64,000 bases of DNA from an uncultured Verrucomicrobiales bacterium (GTDB taxonomy: Bacteria; Verrucomicrobiota; Verrucomicrobiia; Verrucomicrobiales; Akkermansiaceae), in NCBI GenBank assembly GCA_905478925.1, contig CAJQKQ010000019.1, positions 1-64,000 of the forward strand. Direction: 5' to 3'. Positions within the stretch are counted from its first letter, which is position 1. Each line of letters starts with the position of its first letter. Of this stretch, positions 36,881 to 44,635 are shown in pieces. Below the pieces are notes generated by a model, which was given only the letters and a program-made list of their open reading frames with translations, was not told where the DNA came from and ran no database searches. The position numbers and the translations under genes were made by a program.

Positions 36881-37357
36881 TTATGGGGAAACCGCAAGGC
36901 GATCGATTTCCGGTTCGCTCTCGAAAAGGAAGCCATTTTCCTTGTAGGTTTTCAGTCGGAAATGGGTGGCGGTGGACAGCACCCCGTCCAGGGAAGCGAG
37001 TTTTTCTGAGACGAAGCGGGCGACTTCGCGGAGATCGGGGCCTTCGACGACAACCATGAGGTCGTAGCCGCCGCTTGCGAGGTAGCAGGAGACAACCTGG
37101 TCGAACCGTGCGATGCGCATGGCGAGTCGGTCGAAACCGCCGCCGCGCTCCGGTGTGAGGCGGACCTCGATGAAGGCGGAGACGGAGGTATCGCCGATCG
37201 CCTCGGGGTTGGTGACGGCGTGGTAGCCCAGGATGGTGCGATCCTTCTCCCATGCTGTGATTTTCTCGGCGACTTCGGCTTCCGTGGAGTCGATCATTTC
37301 CGCAAGTTCCTTGAAGGAGGCGCGGGCTTTGCGGCGGAGAAGGCTGAGTAATTTCAT
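36881..37357 (-). CDS. Lrp/AsnC-family transcriptional regulator
   Basis: A 158-residue protein with an N-terminal winged helix-turn-helix (about 1-50; KARASFKELAEMIDSTEAEV) and a C-terminal RAM ligand-binding domain (about 55-140; SVSAFIEVRLTP, VVSCYLASGGYDLMVVVEG). The first residues usual in Lrp (LDxxDxxIL) are replaced by MKLLSLLRRKARASF, so the N-terminus is slightly short. It probably binds an amino acid and regulates a nearby gene; targets are unknown. Confidence 0.9.
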   Translation of the reverse strand: MKLLSLLRRKARASFKELAEMIDSTEAEVAEKITAWEKDRTILGYHAVTNPEAIGDTSVSAFIEVRLTPERGGGFDRLAMRIARFDQVVSCYLASGGYDLMVVVEGPDLREVARFVSEKLASLDGVLSTATHFRLKTYKENGFLFESEPEIDRLAVSP

Positions 37358-37462
37358 GGGGCTTGTGGAAGATGGTATTTACGCCGTGGCGCAGGTCAAT
37401 GGAAAGGCAACGGGCGGGAGGGAATCGAATCTCTTCCGCCCGCGCTGCAAATCTATGCTGTG

Positions 37463-37555
37463 TCAGTTCGAGATCTCGGCCAGGAGGTCGCGAATCTCAG
37501 TGAGGAGCTGTTCCTCCTTCGGAGGTTTTGCCGACGACTGATGGACTGGACACAC
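37463..37555 (-). pseudogene. C-terminal remnant resembling mechanosensitive channel MscL
   Basis: On the minus strand a frame ends SSAKPPKEEQLLTEIRDLLA-EISN then stop at 37463-37465. KEExLLTEIRDLL is the well-known C-terminal helix of MscL. Only about 30 codons are present: further upstream the frame reads NCVCPVHQ, with no membrane helices before the lactonase stop at 37603. The rest of the channel gene is therefore missing. It looks like what is left after a deletion. Confidence 0.55.
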
Positions 37556-37602
37556 GCAATTTCTATCTCACCTTTCGCGAAAGTGAACCGAAAAATCTTG
37601 GA

Positions 37603-38676
37603 TCAGGGAAACAGCAGGCAGATCGGTGCGGGTGACTTCACTATGGATTGTGGAGCACCGAGCAAGCCCGTATTGGGATCGATTGGCAGGACGGAGATGG
37701 AATTGTCCGTCTGGAGGCCACAGAGCAGCCATTTGCCGGACGGGTCGATTTTGAAATGGCGGGGTTTCGAGCCGCCGCAGGCTGCATGCTGAAGCAATGT
37801 GAGCTTGCCGGAATCCGGATCGCGTTGGAAAACGGCGATGGTATCGTGCCCACGGTTGGAAGCGTAGACGAATTTTCCGCTGGGATGCACCTCGATTTCT
37901 GCGGTCGAGCTATGTTCCGTGAAATCATCCGGAAGGGTGGGAACTGCGGCTATGGTGGTCAGCGCACCGGTGGAGCGGTCGAAGCCGGCGGCGGTGACCG
38001 TATTATCGAGTTCGTTGACGATGTATGCGTGCTTCTCGTCCGGAGAAAAAGCCATGTGACGGGGGCCGGCGCCGGGGGTGGAAACCAATGAGTCGAGGGT
38101 GTTTGCCGCAATTTCCGAGCTCGCCGGATCGAAACGGTAGATGAGCACCTTGTCGATACCTAGATCCGGGACGAAGAGGAAACGGTTGGAGTTGTCAAAA
38201 TACACCCCGTGGGTATGGGCTTCGTTCTGGCGCTTTTTGTTGGGGCCGGAGCCTTTGACCTTGATGCAGGTGGCCGTTTTCCCGGGCTTGCCGTCGGCAT
38301 CGAGCCTGAGGGTGGTAATGGAGCCTCCACCGTAATTTGCGACTGCCACGGTGCGACCCGAGGCATCGACGGCCAGGTGGCAGGGGCCTTTGCCGCCGCT
38401 ATCCGCATCACCCAGGAAACGGAGGGAATGATCCGTATGGATTGCGAATGCGGCGACCTTGTTTTTCCCACCGACGGCCAGCAGAACGGGCTTCTCGGGG
38501 TGCAGCGCGAGGAAGCCTGGGCGCTCGTATTCGGCGGCGCGAATCGGCTCGGTGAGGGTTCCTTTTTCTGTGTCGAAATTCGCGAAGTAGATGCCGTCCG
38601 CACCAGTGCCTATATATACGGGTGCGGAAAGGGCGATTGCGGGAATGGCGGCGAAGAATGCGAGGAGTGTTTTCAT
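37603..38676 (-). CDS. Exported lactonase-family beta-propeller protein
   Basis: A 357-residue member of the seven-bladed lactonase family (6-phosphogluconolactonase YbhE/Pgl2 type; also related to muconate cycloisomerase). Typical blades include VYIGTGADGIYFANFDTEKG, YERPGFLALHPEKPVLLAVG, NEAHTHGVYFD and GAGPRHMAFSPDEKHAYIVNELDNTV. Unlike cytosolic Pgl it has a signal peptide (MKTLLAFFAAIPAIALSA). It follows uxaC by 13 bases on the same strand. A role in opening sugar or uronic-acid lactones outside the cytoplasm is an inference from family and location. Start 38676 is chosen for the signal peptide. Confidence 0.82.
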   Translation of the reverse strand: MKTLLAFFAAIPAIALSAPVYIGTGADGIYFANFDTEKGTLTEPIRAAEYERPGFLALHPEKPVLLAVGGKNKVAAFAIHTDHSLRFLGDADSGGKGPCHLAVDASGRTVAVANYGGGSITTLRLDADGKPGKTATCIKVKGSGPNKKRQNEAHTHGVYFDNSNRFLFVPDLGIDKVLIYRFDPASSEIAANTLDSLVSTPGAGPRHMAFSPDEKHAYIVNELDNTVTAAGFDRSTGALTTIAAVPTLPDDFTEHSSTAEIEVHPSGKFVYASNRGHDTIAVFQRDPDSGKLTLLQHAACGGSKPRHFKIDPSGKWLLCGLQTDNSISVLPIDPNTGLLGAPQSIVKSPAPICLLFP

Positions 38677-38689
38677 GTTGGTAGGTGTT

Positions 38690-40093
38690 TCAGACATCGA
38701 ATCCGAAATGCCTGTTGGCGTTGTGGAAGGAGATATCGGCGATGAGTTTTGAGAGGGTTTCAAAATCGTCGGGAAGTTCGCCTTTTTCCGCCTCGTTACC
38801 GATGAGGTTGCAGAGGATACGGCGGAAATACTCGTGGCGCGGGAAGGACAGGAATGAGCGGGAATCGGTAAGCATTCCGACGAAGCGCGACAGCAGTCCG
38901 GTGGCGGAGAGGGCATTCAACTGCATTTCCATGCCTTCCTTTTGGTCGAGGAACCACCAGCCGGAACCGAACTGGATTTTGCCGGGGACAGTGCCGTCCT
39001 GGAAGGCTCCGGTCATGGCTGCGAAGAGGTAGTTGTCGCGGGGGTTCATGTTGTAGAGTACCATTTTCGGGAGAGACTCGCGGGAAGCTAGGGCATCAAG
39101 GAAAGTGTAGAGCGCCTTGCCCTGGAGGGTGTCACCCATGGTGTCGAATCCCGCGTCGGGGCCGACCTTCTGGAACATCAGCGAGTTGGTGTTGCGGACA
39201 GGTGTAAGATGGAGCTGTTTCGTCCAGCCACGTGCGGCGTCGAGTTGACCGGTGAAGACGAGCAGGTAGAAGCAGAAGCGTTCCTTGTCGTCTTCGGAAA
39301 CCGGTTTTCCTGAGCGCGCTTTGTCGAAGATGGTTGAGGCCTCTGCGTCATCGCAGGGTAGGGCGGGGCAGCGGTCGAGCCCGTGGTCGGAGAGTCGACC
39401 TCCGGCGGCATGGAAATCATCATGGCGCTTCTGGAGCGCGGCAAGGAGATCGGAGAGATGGATGATGGAGGTGCCGGAGGCGGATTCCAATTTTTCAAGC
39501 CAAGGGTTGAGGAGATCCGGCCTGTCTACTTGGAAGGCTTTGTCCGGGCGGAACGTGGGCACTACCTTGGTGGAAATACCCGCTTCCGCGATCGCGAGAT
39601 GATCATCGATGGGATCCGCCGGATCGTCCGTGGTGCCGACAACTCGGACATCGAATTTTTTCAGCAGTGCCCGGGCGGAGAAATCGGGTTCGGCCAGGCG
39701 GGCGTTGGTCTTTTCCCAGATTTCGTCGGCGGTGTCGGGGGTTAGCAGGGTGTGGATACCGAAGCAGCGCTGCAGCTCCATGTGCACCCAGTGATGCATT
39801 GGGTTACGTAGCGTGTAGGGCACCGTCTCGGCGAAGGCCTGGAACTTGTCACGGGGATCGGCGTTGCCGGTGATTCGCTCCTCGTCGATGCCGTTGGCTC
39901 GCAGCAGTCGCCATTTGTAATGATCTTCGCCAAGCCAGAGATCGGCGATGTTGTTCCAGCGCTTGTCGTTCGCAATTTCCGAAGGCGACAGGTGGCAGTG
40001 GTAGTCGATGATGGGTTGGTGTGAGGCAACCTCGTGGAACAGGCGGCGGGAGGTATCGGAGTAGAGTAGGAAATTTTCGTCGAGATAGGCCAT
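38690..40093 (-). CDS. uxaC: Uronate (glucuronate) isomerase
   Basis: UxaC interconverts D-glucuronate with D-fructuronate and D-galacturonate with D-tagaturonate, the first step of hexuronate use. The 467-residue product has the amidohydrolase-type IDYHCHLSPSEIA metal motif, NPMHHWVHMELQRCFG, VVGTTDDPADPI, and a C-terminal LTDSRSFLSFPRHEYFRRILCNLIG typical of the family. It heads a two-gene unit with the exported lactonase. Other hexuronate genes (uxuA, kdgK) are not in the window. Confidence 0.95.
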   Translation of the reverse strand: MAYLDENFLLYSDTSRRLFHEVASHQPIIDYHCHLSPSEIANDKRWNNIADLWLGEDHYKWRLLRANGIDEERITGNADPRDKFQAFAETVPYTLRNPMHHWVHMELQRCFGIHTLLTPDTADEIWEKTNARLAEPDFSARALLKKFDVRVVGTTDDPADPIDDHLAIAEAGISTKVVPTFRPDKAFQVDRPDLLNPWLEKLESASGTSIIHLSDLLAALQKRHDDFHAAGGRLSDHGLDRCPALPCDDAEASTIFDKARSGKPVSEDDKERFCFYLLVFTGQLDAARGWTKQLHLTPVRNTNSLMFQKVGPDAGFDTMGDTLQGKALYTFLDALASRESLPKMVLYNMNPRDNYLFAAMTGAFQDGTVPGKIQFGSGWWFLDQKEGMEMQLNALSATGLLSRFVGMLTDSRSFLSFPRHEYFRRILCNLIGNEAEKGELPDDFETLSKLIADISFHNANRHFGFDV

Positions 40094-40177
40094 GGCTGTC
40101 GGATTTCAACGGAATTGAGCCGTTGTGGGAAGGAAGAACCGGCGGATGCAAGAACACATGACTTGCGGAAAATTTAA

Positions 40178-40204
40178 TTGACATACCTTTGATATTAATA
40201 TGAT
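40178..40204 (+). promoter_or_regulatory. Likely sigma-70-type promoter
   Basis: TTGACA at 40178-40183 and TATGAT at 40199-40204 are separated by 15 bases in an AT-rich stretch. Transcription would begin near 40211, only a few bases before the ATG at 40218, so the mRNA would have almost no leader. No Shine-Dalgarno sequence is visible. Confidence 0.5.
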
Positions 40205-40217
40205 TTAAATATAAATT

Positions 40218-41024
40218 ATGGCTAATCAAGAAGATCTCGATAAACTGTTCGAAGCAGCACTTCACGAAAAGCAGGCGCCGAGCCGTTTCGGTACTCCTGA
40301 GTCGCAGATGAAAAGTGCGCCCGCCGCATTCAGTCGCCCTGCGCCAGTAGATCCAGGTCAAGCTGATGCTGGCGCATTCCGCGCCGCTCCAAGCGCGTTC
40401 CAAGCGGCACCGCCCGCACCCTCTGTATTCCAGGCGGCCCCTTCGTCGGTATTCCAGGCGGCGGCTCCGGCAGTTGAGCCTGTGGTGCGCCGTGAAGCGC
40501 AGGCCGAGGCATCGCTCGATATTTCAATCAATGCGGAACTCGCCGCGATCATGGATGAGAAAATCAGCAAGGAAAAGCGCCGTAGAAAGCGGGGATTTCT
40601 CGTTACTATTCTCTTTTTCGTGGGTGTGACAGGTGGAGCTGCCGGCTGGGTTGTATCCGATCCCGATCGTTTCGAGGCGATGAAATCGGCGATCGCCGAG
40701 ATCAAATCCGTCGGAGACGTGCAGGGTATGGTTGCGAAATACCAGAAGGCTCTCGATAAGGTTGCGGTGCGCGGGGAACAGATTGACGCGGCGACGATTT
40801 CCATGGGTGTTGATCCCACCTCGGTGGATGAGCACGAGGATCCGGGATTCGACAAGGAGATGCAGGCGATGATGGGTGAAGATGGTGGAAAGACCACCGC
40901 CGCTCGCGACAAGCTGTTGCGCGAAAAATTTAAGTCCGTCCAAGAATCGGGCAGCCTCATGCCGAACAAGAACGAGGCGAAGAACGAGGCGAAGAAGGAA
41001 GAGAAGCCAGACGGGGAGGGCTGA
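40218..41024 (+). CDS. Single-pass membrane protein with FQAAP repeats
   Basis: An unrecognised 268-residue protein. Residues 1-100 are low-complexity, with a phenylalanine repeat (AFRAAPSAFQAAPPAPSVFQ and AAPSSVFQAAAP) at about 53-84. A basic stretch (KEKRRRKR, 119-126) precedes one membrane helix at about 126-146. The last 120 residues are mostly helical and acidic, ending in a Lys/Glu/Asn-rich repeat (KNEAKNEAKKEE). Topology is N-terminus in. It stands alone before the Mla-type operon, 111 bases ahead, and may not belong to it. A strong-looking promoter lies just upstream. Confidence 0.75.
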   Translation: MANQEDLDKLFEAALHEKQAPSRFGTPESQMKSAPAAFSRPAPVDPGQADAGAFRAAPSAFQAAPPAPSVFQAAPSSVFQAAAPAVEPVVRREAQAEASLDISINAELAAIMDEKISKEKRRRKRGFLVTILFFVGVTGGAAGWVVSDPDRFEAMKSAIAEIKSVGDVQGMVAKYQKALDKVAVRGEQIDAATISMGVDPTSVDEHEDPGFDKEMQAMMGEDGGKTTAARDKLLREKFKSVQESGSLMPNKNEAKNEAKKEEKPDGEG

Positions 41025-41135
41025 TGTGCTCCGGCCGTTTCCAATTTCCGGCTGGCCATCGGTTCCGTATGCATTCATGTTAGGGGTGAACGGTGAGGTT
41101 TTTTTGATTCCTTTTTTCCGTGAATTCCCGGTGGC

Positions 41136-42257
41136 ATGAAAAGCGATCAAGCGGACAAATCCGAACTCCCGAAAGCCATCTGGGCGAAGGTGGACGGACG
41201 GACGGAACTCGCGCTTTCGGGTGAATGGATGCGCGGCAGTGTCCCAGAAATCAGAGGTGAGGAGTTATGCGCTTGGCCCGATGAGATCCGGACGGAGAGT
41301 CTTGGTAGGTTCGACTCCATCCTGCCTGCATATCTGCTGAGAAAGCTTCGGGAATCGGAGAAGCTTGATCCCTGCCTTTCGGGATTGCCCGACAATCTCA
41401 GGGGGCTTATGGAGCTGGCGCTCAAAGTCCCTGAACGGAGCGACGCGAAGTTCGATGCGAGAGAGCCGCATGGTTTGCTGCGTATGGGTATCGTATCGGA
41501 GTCGGCATGGAAGGCGACGGTTTCGATGCTCGCTTTCATCGGCGATACGGTTGTCGCCAGCCTGAGATTTTTTACCGGGCGAGCACATTTCCGCGGCAAG
41601 GATTTTTGGCTGATCGTCCAGGATTGCGGTGTTGGTGCGCTGCCAATCGTTTCCCTGATCAGTTTCCTCATTGGGATGATCCTGGCCTTCGTCGGCAACG
41701 TGCAGCTCGCCAGTTTCGGAGCGAGCCTGTATGTGGCTGATCTCGTTGGGATTGCGATGGTTCGTGAAATGGGTGTGATGATGACGGCAATCATCATGAG
41801 CGGTCGCACCGGTGCCTCCTTCGCAGCTCACATCGGTAGCATGAAGGCAAACCAGGAGATCGACGCGCTCAAGACCTTTGGGTTCAACCCCTTCGATTAC
41901 CTGGTGTTGCCCAGAATCTTTGCGTTGGTGCTGATGATGCCGATACTGACGATCTATTCCAATATCATCGGAATACTAGGAGGTATGCTGGTTGCTGCTG
42001 GTGTTGGTATTCCTCCGCAGTTGTTCTGGATCGAGATGCTGACGATTGTTGACCTTACCCAAGCATCTTTAGGTGTTTTCAAGAGTGTTTTCTTCGGAGC
42101 GGCCATCGCAATATCCGGCTGCCTGCAGGGTATGAATTCGGGGGCTTCCTCGTCGGCGGTCGGGCAGGCGACGACCCGAGCGGTGGTGGCCTCTATCACC
42201 TCTGTCATCATCCTGGATTCCGCCTTCGCGGTCATTTTTACCATACTGGACATCTGA
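41136..42257 (+). CDS. mlaE: MlaE-type ABC permease with N-terminal STAS-like domain
   Basis: A 373-residue inner-membrane permease of the Mla phospholipid transporter family. The C-terminal 240 residues match MlaE: SLISFLIGMILAFVGNVQL, VREMGVMMTAIIMSGRTGASFAAHIGSMK and EIDALKTFGFNPFDYLVLPR. About 110 residues at the N-terminus (LALSGEWMRGS...) resemble a STAS domain, which would take the place of the separate MlaB subunit. The stop overlaps the next ATG by one base (TGATG). Transport direction is not evident. Confidence 0.9.
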   Translation: MKSDQADKSELPKAIWAKVDGRTELALSGEWMRGSVPEIRGEELCAWPDEIRTESLGRFDSILPAYLLRKLRESEKLDPCLSGLPDNLRGLMELALKVPERSDAKFDAREPHGLLRMGIVSESAWKATVSMLAFIGDTVVASLRFFTGRAHFRGKDFWLIVQDCGVGALPIVSLISFLIGMILAFVGNVQLASFGASLYVADLVGIAMVREMGVMMTAIIMSGRTGASFAAHIGSMKANQEIDALKTFGFNPFDYLVLPRIFALVLMMPILTIYSNIIGILGGMLVAAGVGIPPQLFWIEMLTIVDLTQASLGVFKSVFFGAAIAISGCLQGMNSGASSSAVGQATTRAVVASITSVIILDSAFAVIFTILDI

Positions 42258-43039
42258 TGAGAGAACCCGCCCGAAGCACCAAGATATCCGTCCAGGGCCT
42301 GACCATGGCCTATGGGTCTTTCACCGTGATGGAGGATCTCAGCTTCGATGTGATGGAAAAGGACATCTTCATCATTATGGGCGGGAGCGGTTGCGGCAAA
42401 AGTACCCTGATGCGTCACATGGTCGGGCTTAAAGAGCCTGCGGCAGGTGAAATCCATTTCGATGGTGAGAATTTTACCTCTGCGGATGAAGCCAAACGGC
42501 TTTCCTTCGTGCGCCGCTTCGGGGTGATGTATCAATCGGGCGCCCTGTGGTCTTCCATGACGCTTGCCGAAAATATCGCGATGCCACTGGAGGAACACAC
42601 CGATCTCAAGGCTAGGGAGATCCGTGACCTCGCGGCATACAAGTTGGCCCTCGTCGGCCTTTCCGGATATGAGGATTATTATCCGGCACAGGTCAGCGGG
42701 GGGATGAACAAGCGGGCGGGCATCGCCCGGGCGATGGCGCTTGATCCCGATGTCCTGTTCCTTGACGAACCCGGTGCCGGATTGGATCCGCTCAGTTCGC
42801 GGAGGCTCGATGAGCTGATATTGCGCTTGCGTGACTCGCTCGGCTCGACGTTCGTGATCGTGAGCCATGAACTTGCCAGTATTTTTGCAATCGCCAACAA
42901 TTCGATTTTCCTCGATACAGATACCAGAAAACAGGGCGCGACCGGTGATCCAAAAGAACTCCGCGATCGTTCTGACAACGAAGCCGTGCGCATTTTTCTA
43001 AATCGCGGCGTAACCTCCGGAAAACGAGATCAACCATGA
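42257..43039 (+). CDS. mlaF: MlaF-type ABC ATPase
   Basis: The 260-residue ATPase of the lipid transporter. Walker A is GGSGCGKST at 42-50, the signature VSGGMNKRAGIARAM and Walker B VLFLDEPGAGLDP are intact, and a SHE switch follows (VIVSHELASIF). Gln of the Q-loop is in MYQSGALWSSMT. It overlaps mlaE upstream and mlaD downstream (ATGA at 43036-43039), so subunit production is probably coupled. Confidence 0.95.
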   Translation: MREPARSTKISVQGLTMAYGSFTVMEDLSFDVMEKDIFIIMGGSGCGKSTLMRHMVGLKEPAAGEIHFDGENFTSADEAKRLSFVRRFGVMYQSGALWSSMTLAENIAMPLEEHTDLKAREIRDLAAYKLALVGLSGYEDYYPAQVSGGMNKRAGIARAMALDPDVLFLDEPGAGLDPLSSRRLDELILRLRDSLGSTFVIVSHELASIFAIANNSIFLDTDTRKQGATGDPKELRDRSDNEAVRIFLNRGVTSGKRDQP

Positions 43040-44043
43040 GCAAGAAAGCAAGTTCGACGATGATCGGCCTGTTCACACTGGTCGGACTGTTGATTGCCGG
43101 ATCCGCGCTGGTGATGCTGGGGGCGGGAAAATATTTCGAGCAGACACACACGATCCTTCTCTACTTCGACAAAAGCGTGAACGGCCTGCAGGTGGGATCC
43201 GATGTCCGTTTCGGCGGGGTTCGCGTTGGCAGGGTGTCGTCGATCAGCGTGATCATCGATCCGATCAAGAACCGTAAGATCATCCCGGTGGTCGTCGAGC
43301 TCACCGCTAAGGATCTGAAAAGCGTGGCCGGTTCCGGCGAGGGGATGATCGATTTCTCCTCAGGGGAGGGGGTCGCCCGTGCGGTAAAGCAGGGGCTCCG
43401 TGCGGGAATGAAGCAGCAGAGTCTCGTTACCGGGCAACTCTATGTGGAATTTGACATCGTCCCGAATATGGAAGGCTTCACGTTCAAGGAACCCGGGATA
43501 TCCGAGTATCCGGTCGTGCCGACCATACCAACGGAGATCGACGAACTTATTTCCGGAATCACGGATGGCTTAAAAAAGATCAACGATCTGGATATCGCCG
43601 GCCTGATGACAGAGATGCGCGATGTGCTGAAAGGAGCGAAGAATCAGATCAACGATCTCAACCTGAAAGAGATCAACGAAAACCTCACCGTGATCACCAG
43701 CGATGTGAGGGGCCTGACATCCGATGGCCGAATCAAGACATCCCTTGCGAATCTTGATGCGGCGCTCAAGGAGATAAAAAATCTCAGCGCCAAGGCGAAC
43801 GAGAATATGGATCCGCTGCTTGCCGACATCCGGGAAGTGGCGGAGAAGACACGAGAGAGCCTCGCCAAGATCGAGGCGACCACTGAAAGCCTCTCGAAAG
43901 TCAGCGATCCGCGTTCGCCGTTGCTGCTTGAATTCCAGGAATTAATCCACGAGACGCAAACCACATCCCGCACTCTCCGCGAGCTCACCAACGACCTCAA
44001 ACGCAACCCCGGCAGCCTGCTGCGTGGCAAAGAATCAGAATGA
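43036..44043 (+). CDS. mlaD: MlaD-type MCE-domain lipid-binding protein
   Basis: A 335-residue protein anchored by an N-terminal membrane helix (about 10-32) with one MCE domain (about 40-130; YFDKSVNGLQVGSDVRFGGV). MlaD forms a hexameric ring that passes lipids between membranes. The C-terminal 170 residues are long helices rich in Asn, Lys and Glu (INDLNLKEINENLTVITSDV), longer than in E. coli MlaD (183 residues) and more like PqiB/YebT-type or plant TGD2 tails. The next start overlaps the stop (ATGA). Confidence 0.92.
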   Translation: MSKKASSTMIGLFTLVGLLIAGSALVMLGAGKYFEQTHTILLYFDKSVNGLQVGSDVRFGGVRVGRVSSISVIIDPIKNRKIIPVVVELTAKDLKSVAGSGEGMIDFSSGEGVARAVKQGLRAGMKQQSLVTGQLYVEFDIVPNMEGFTFKEPGISEYPVVPTIPTEIDELISGITDGLKKINDLDIAGLMTEMRDVLKGAKNQINDLNLKEINENLTVITSDVRGLTSDGRIKTSLANLDAALKEIKNLSAKANENMDPLLADIREVAEKTRESLAKIEATTESLSKVSDPRSPLLLEFQELIHETQTTSRTLRELTNDLKRNPGSLLRGKESE

Positions 44044-44624
44044 AGACCCTCGCCCTCGCCGCCCCGCTGCTCTTCGCCGCATGCACTGTATTTCAGCCGA
44101 TTGATGATGATCCTGTCCGGCATCTTTTGGAATCACCGATTGCGGCCAGAACCCCGACTTCTGCAGCACCCGCGGTGGCCATAGCGCGCCCCTCTCTGCC
44201 GCCATACCTAGAGCGCAGCGAACTCATCACCCGCACGGGCGACGGAAGGCTTGAAATCCATGAAAACGACCTGTGGTCGGAGCCGTTGGATGCCGGCATC
44301 GCCCGCGTCATGGCGGACAACCTACGCCGACTCACCGGCTCCACGAACATCCAGCCGTCCGGAAATTTTATCACGCGTGACTACACTTCACTTGTGGAGA
44401 TCCGTATCGAGCGATTCGATCCCTTGCCGGATGGTTCGCTGCTGCTGGAATGCACCTGGAAGCTCCAGCCGCTCGGAGGTGGGGATGCCGCCCCGAAAGC
44501 TTTCCGAACCACCGTTCCGATGACTCCAAGGGCAGAGTCAGCCTCTGCAAAGATGTCCGCTCGCGTCACGGCTATGAATGAGGTTCTCGCCCGGTTGTCT
44601 CGGACGATCGCGAAGAGCCTTTGA
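44040..44624 (+). CDS. PqiC-like transport-auxiliary lipoprotein
   Basis: A 194-residue lipoprotein (MKTLALAAPLLFAAC; lipobox FAAC-T). The mature part has the features of the ABC-type transport auxiliary lipoprotein family (PqiC/YmbA): VAIARPSLPPYLERSELITR, then WSEPLDAGIARVMADNLRRL and the final VTAMNEVLARLSRTIA helix. In MCE systems such a lipoprotein sits in the outer membrane and completes the path. It is translationally coupled to mlaD. No MlaC or MlaA homologue is present here. Confidence 0.85.
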   Translation: MKTLALAAPLLFAACTVFQPIDDDPVRHLLESPIAARTPTSAAPAVAIARPSLPPYLERSELITRTGDGRLEIHENDLWSEPLDAGIARVMADNLRRLTGSTNIQPSGNFITRDYTSLVEIRIERFDPLPDGSLLLECTWKLQPLGGGDAAPKAFRTTVPMTPRAESASAKMSARVTAMNEVLARLSRTIAKSL

Positions 44625-44635
44625 GTTTTCGCCGG

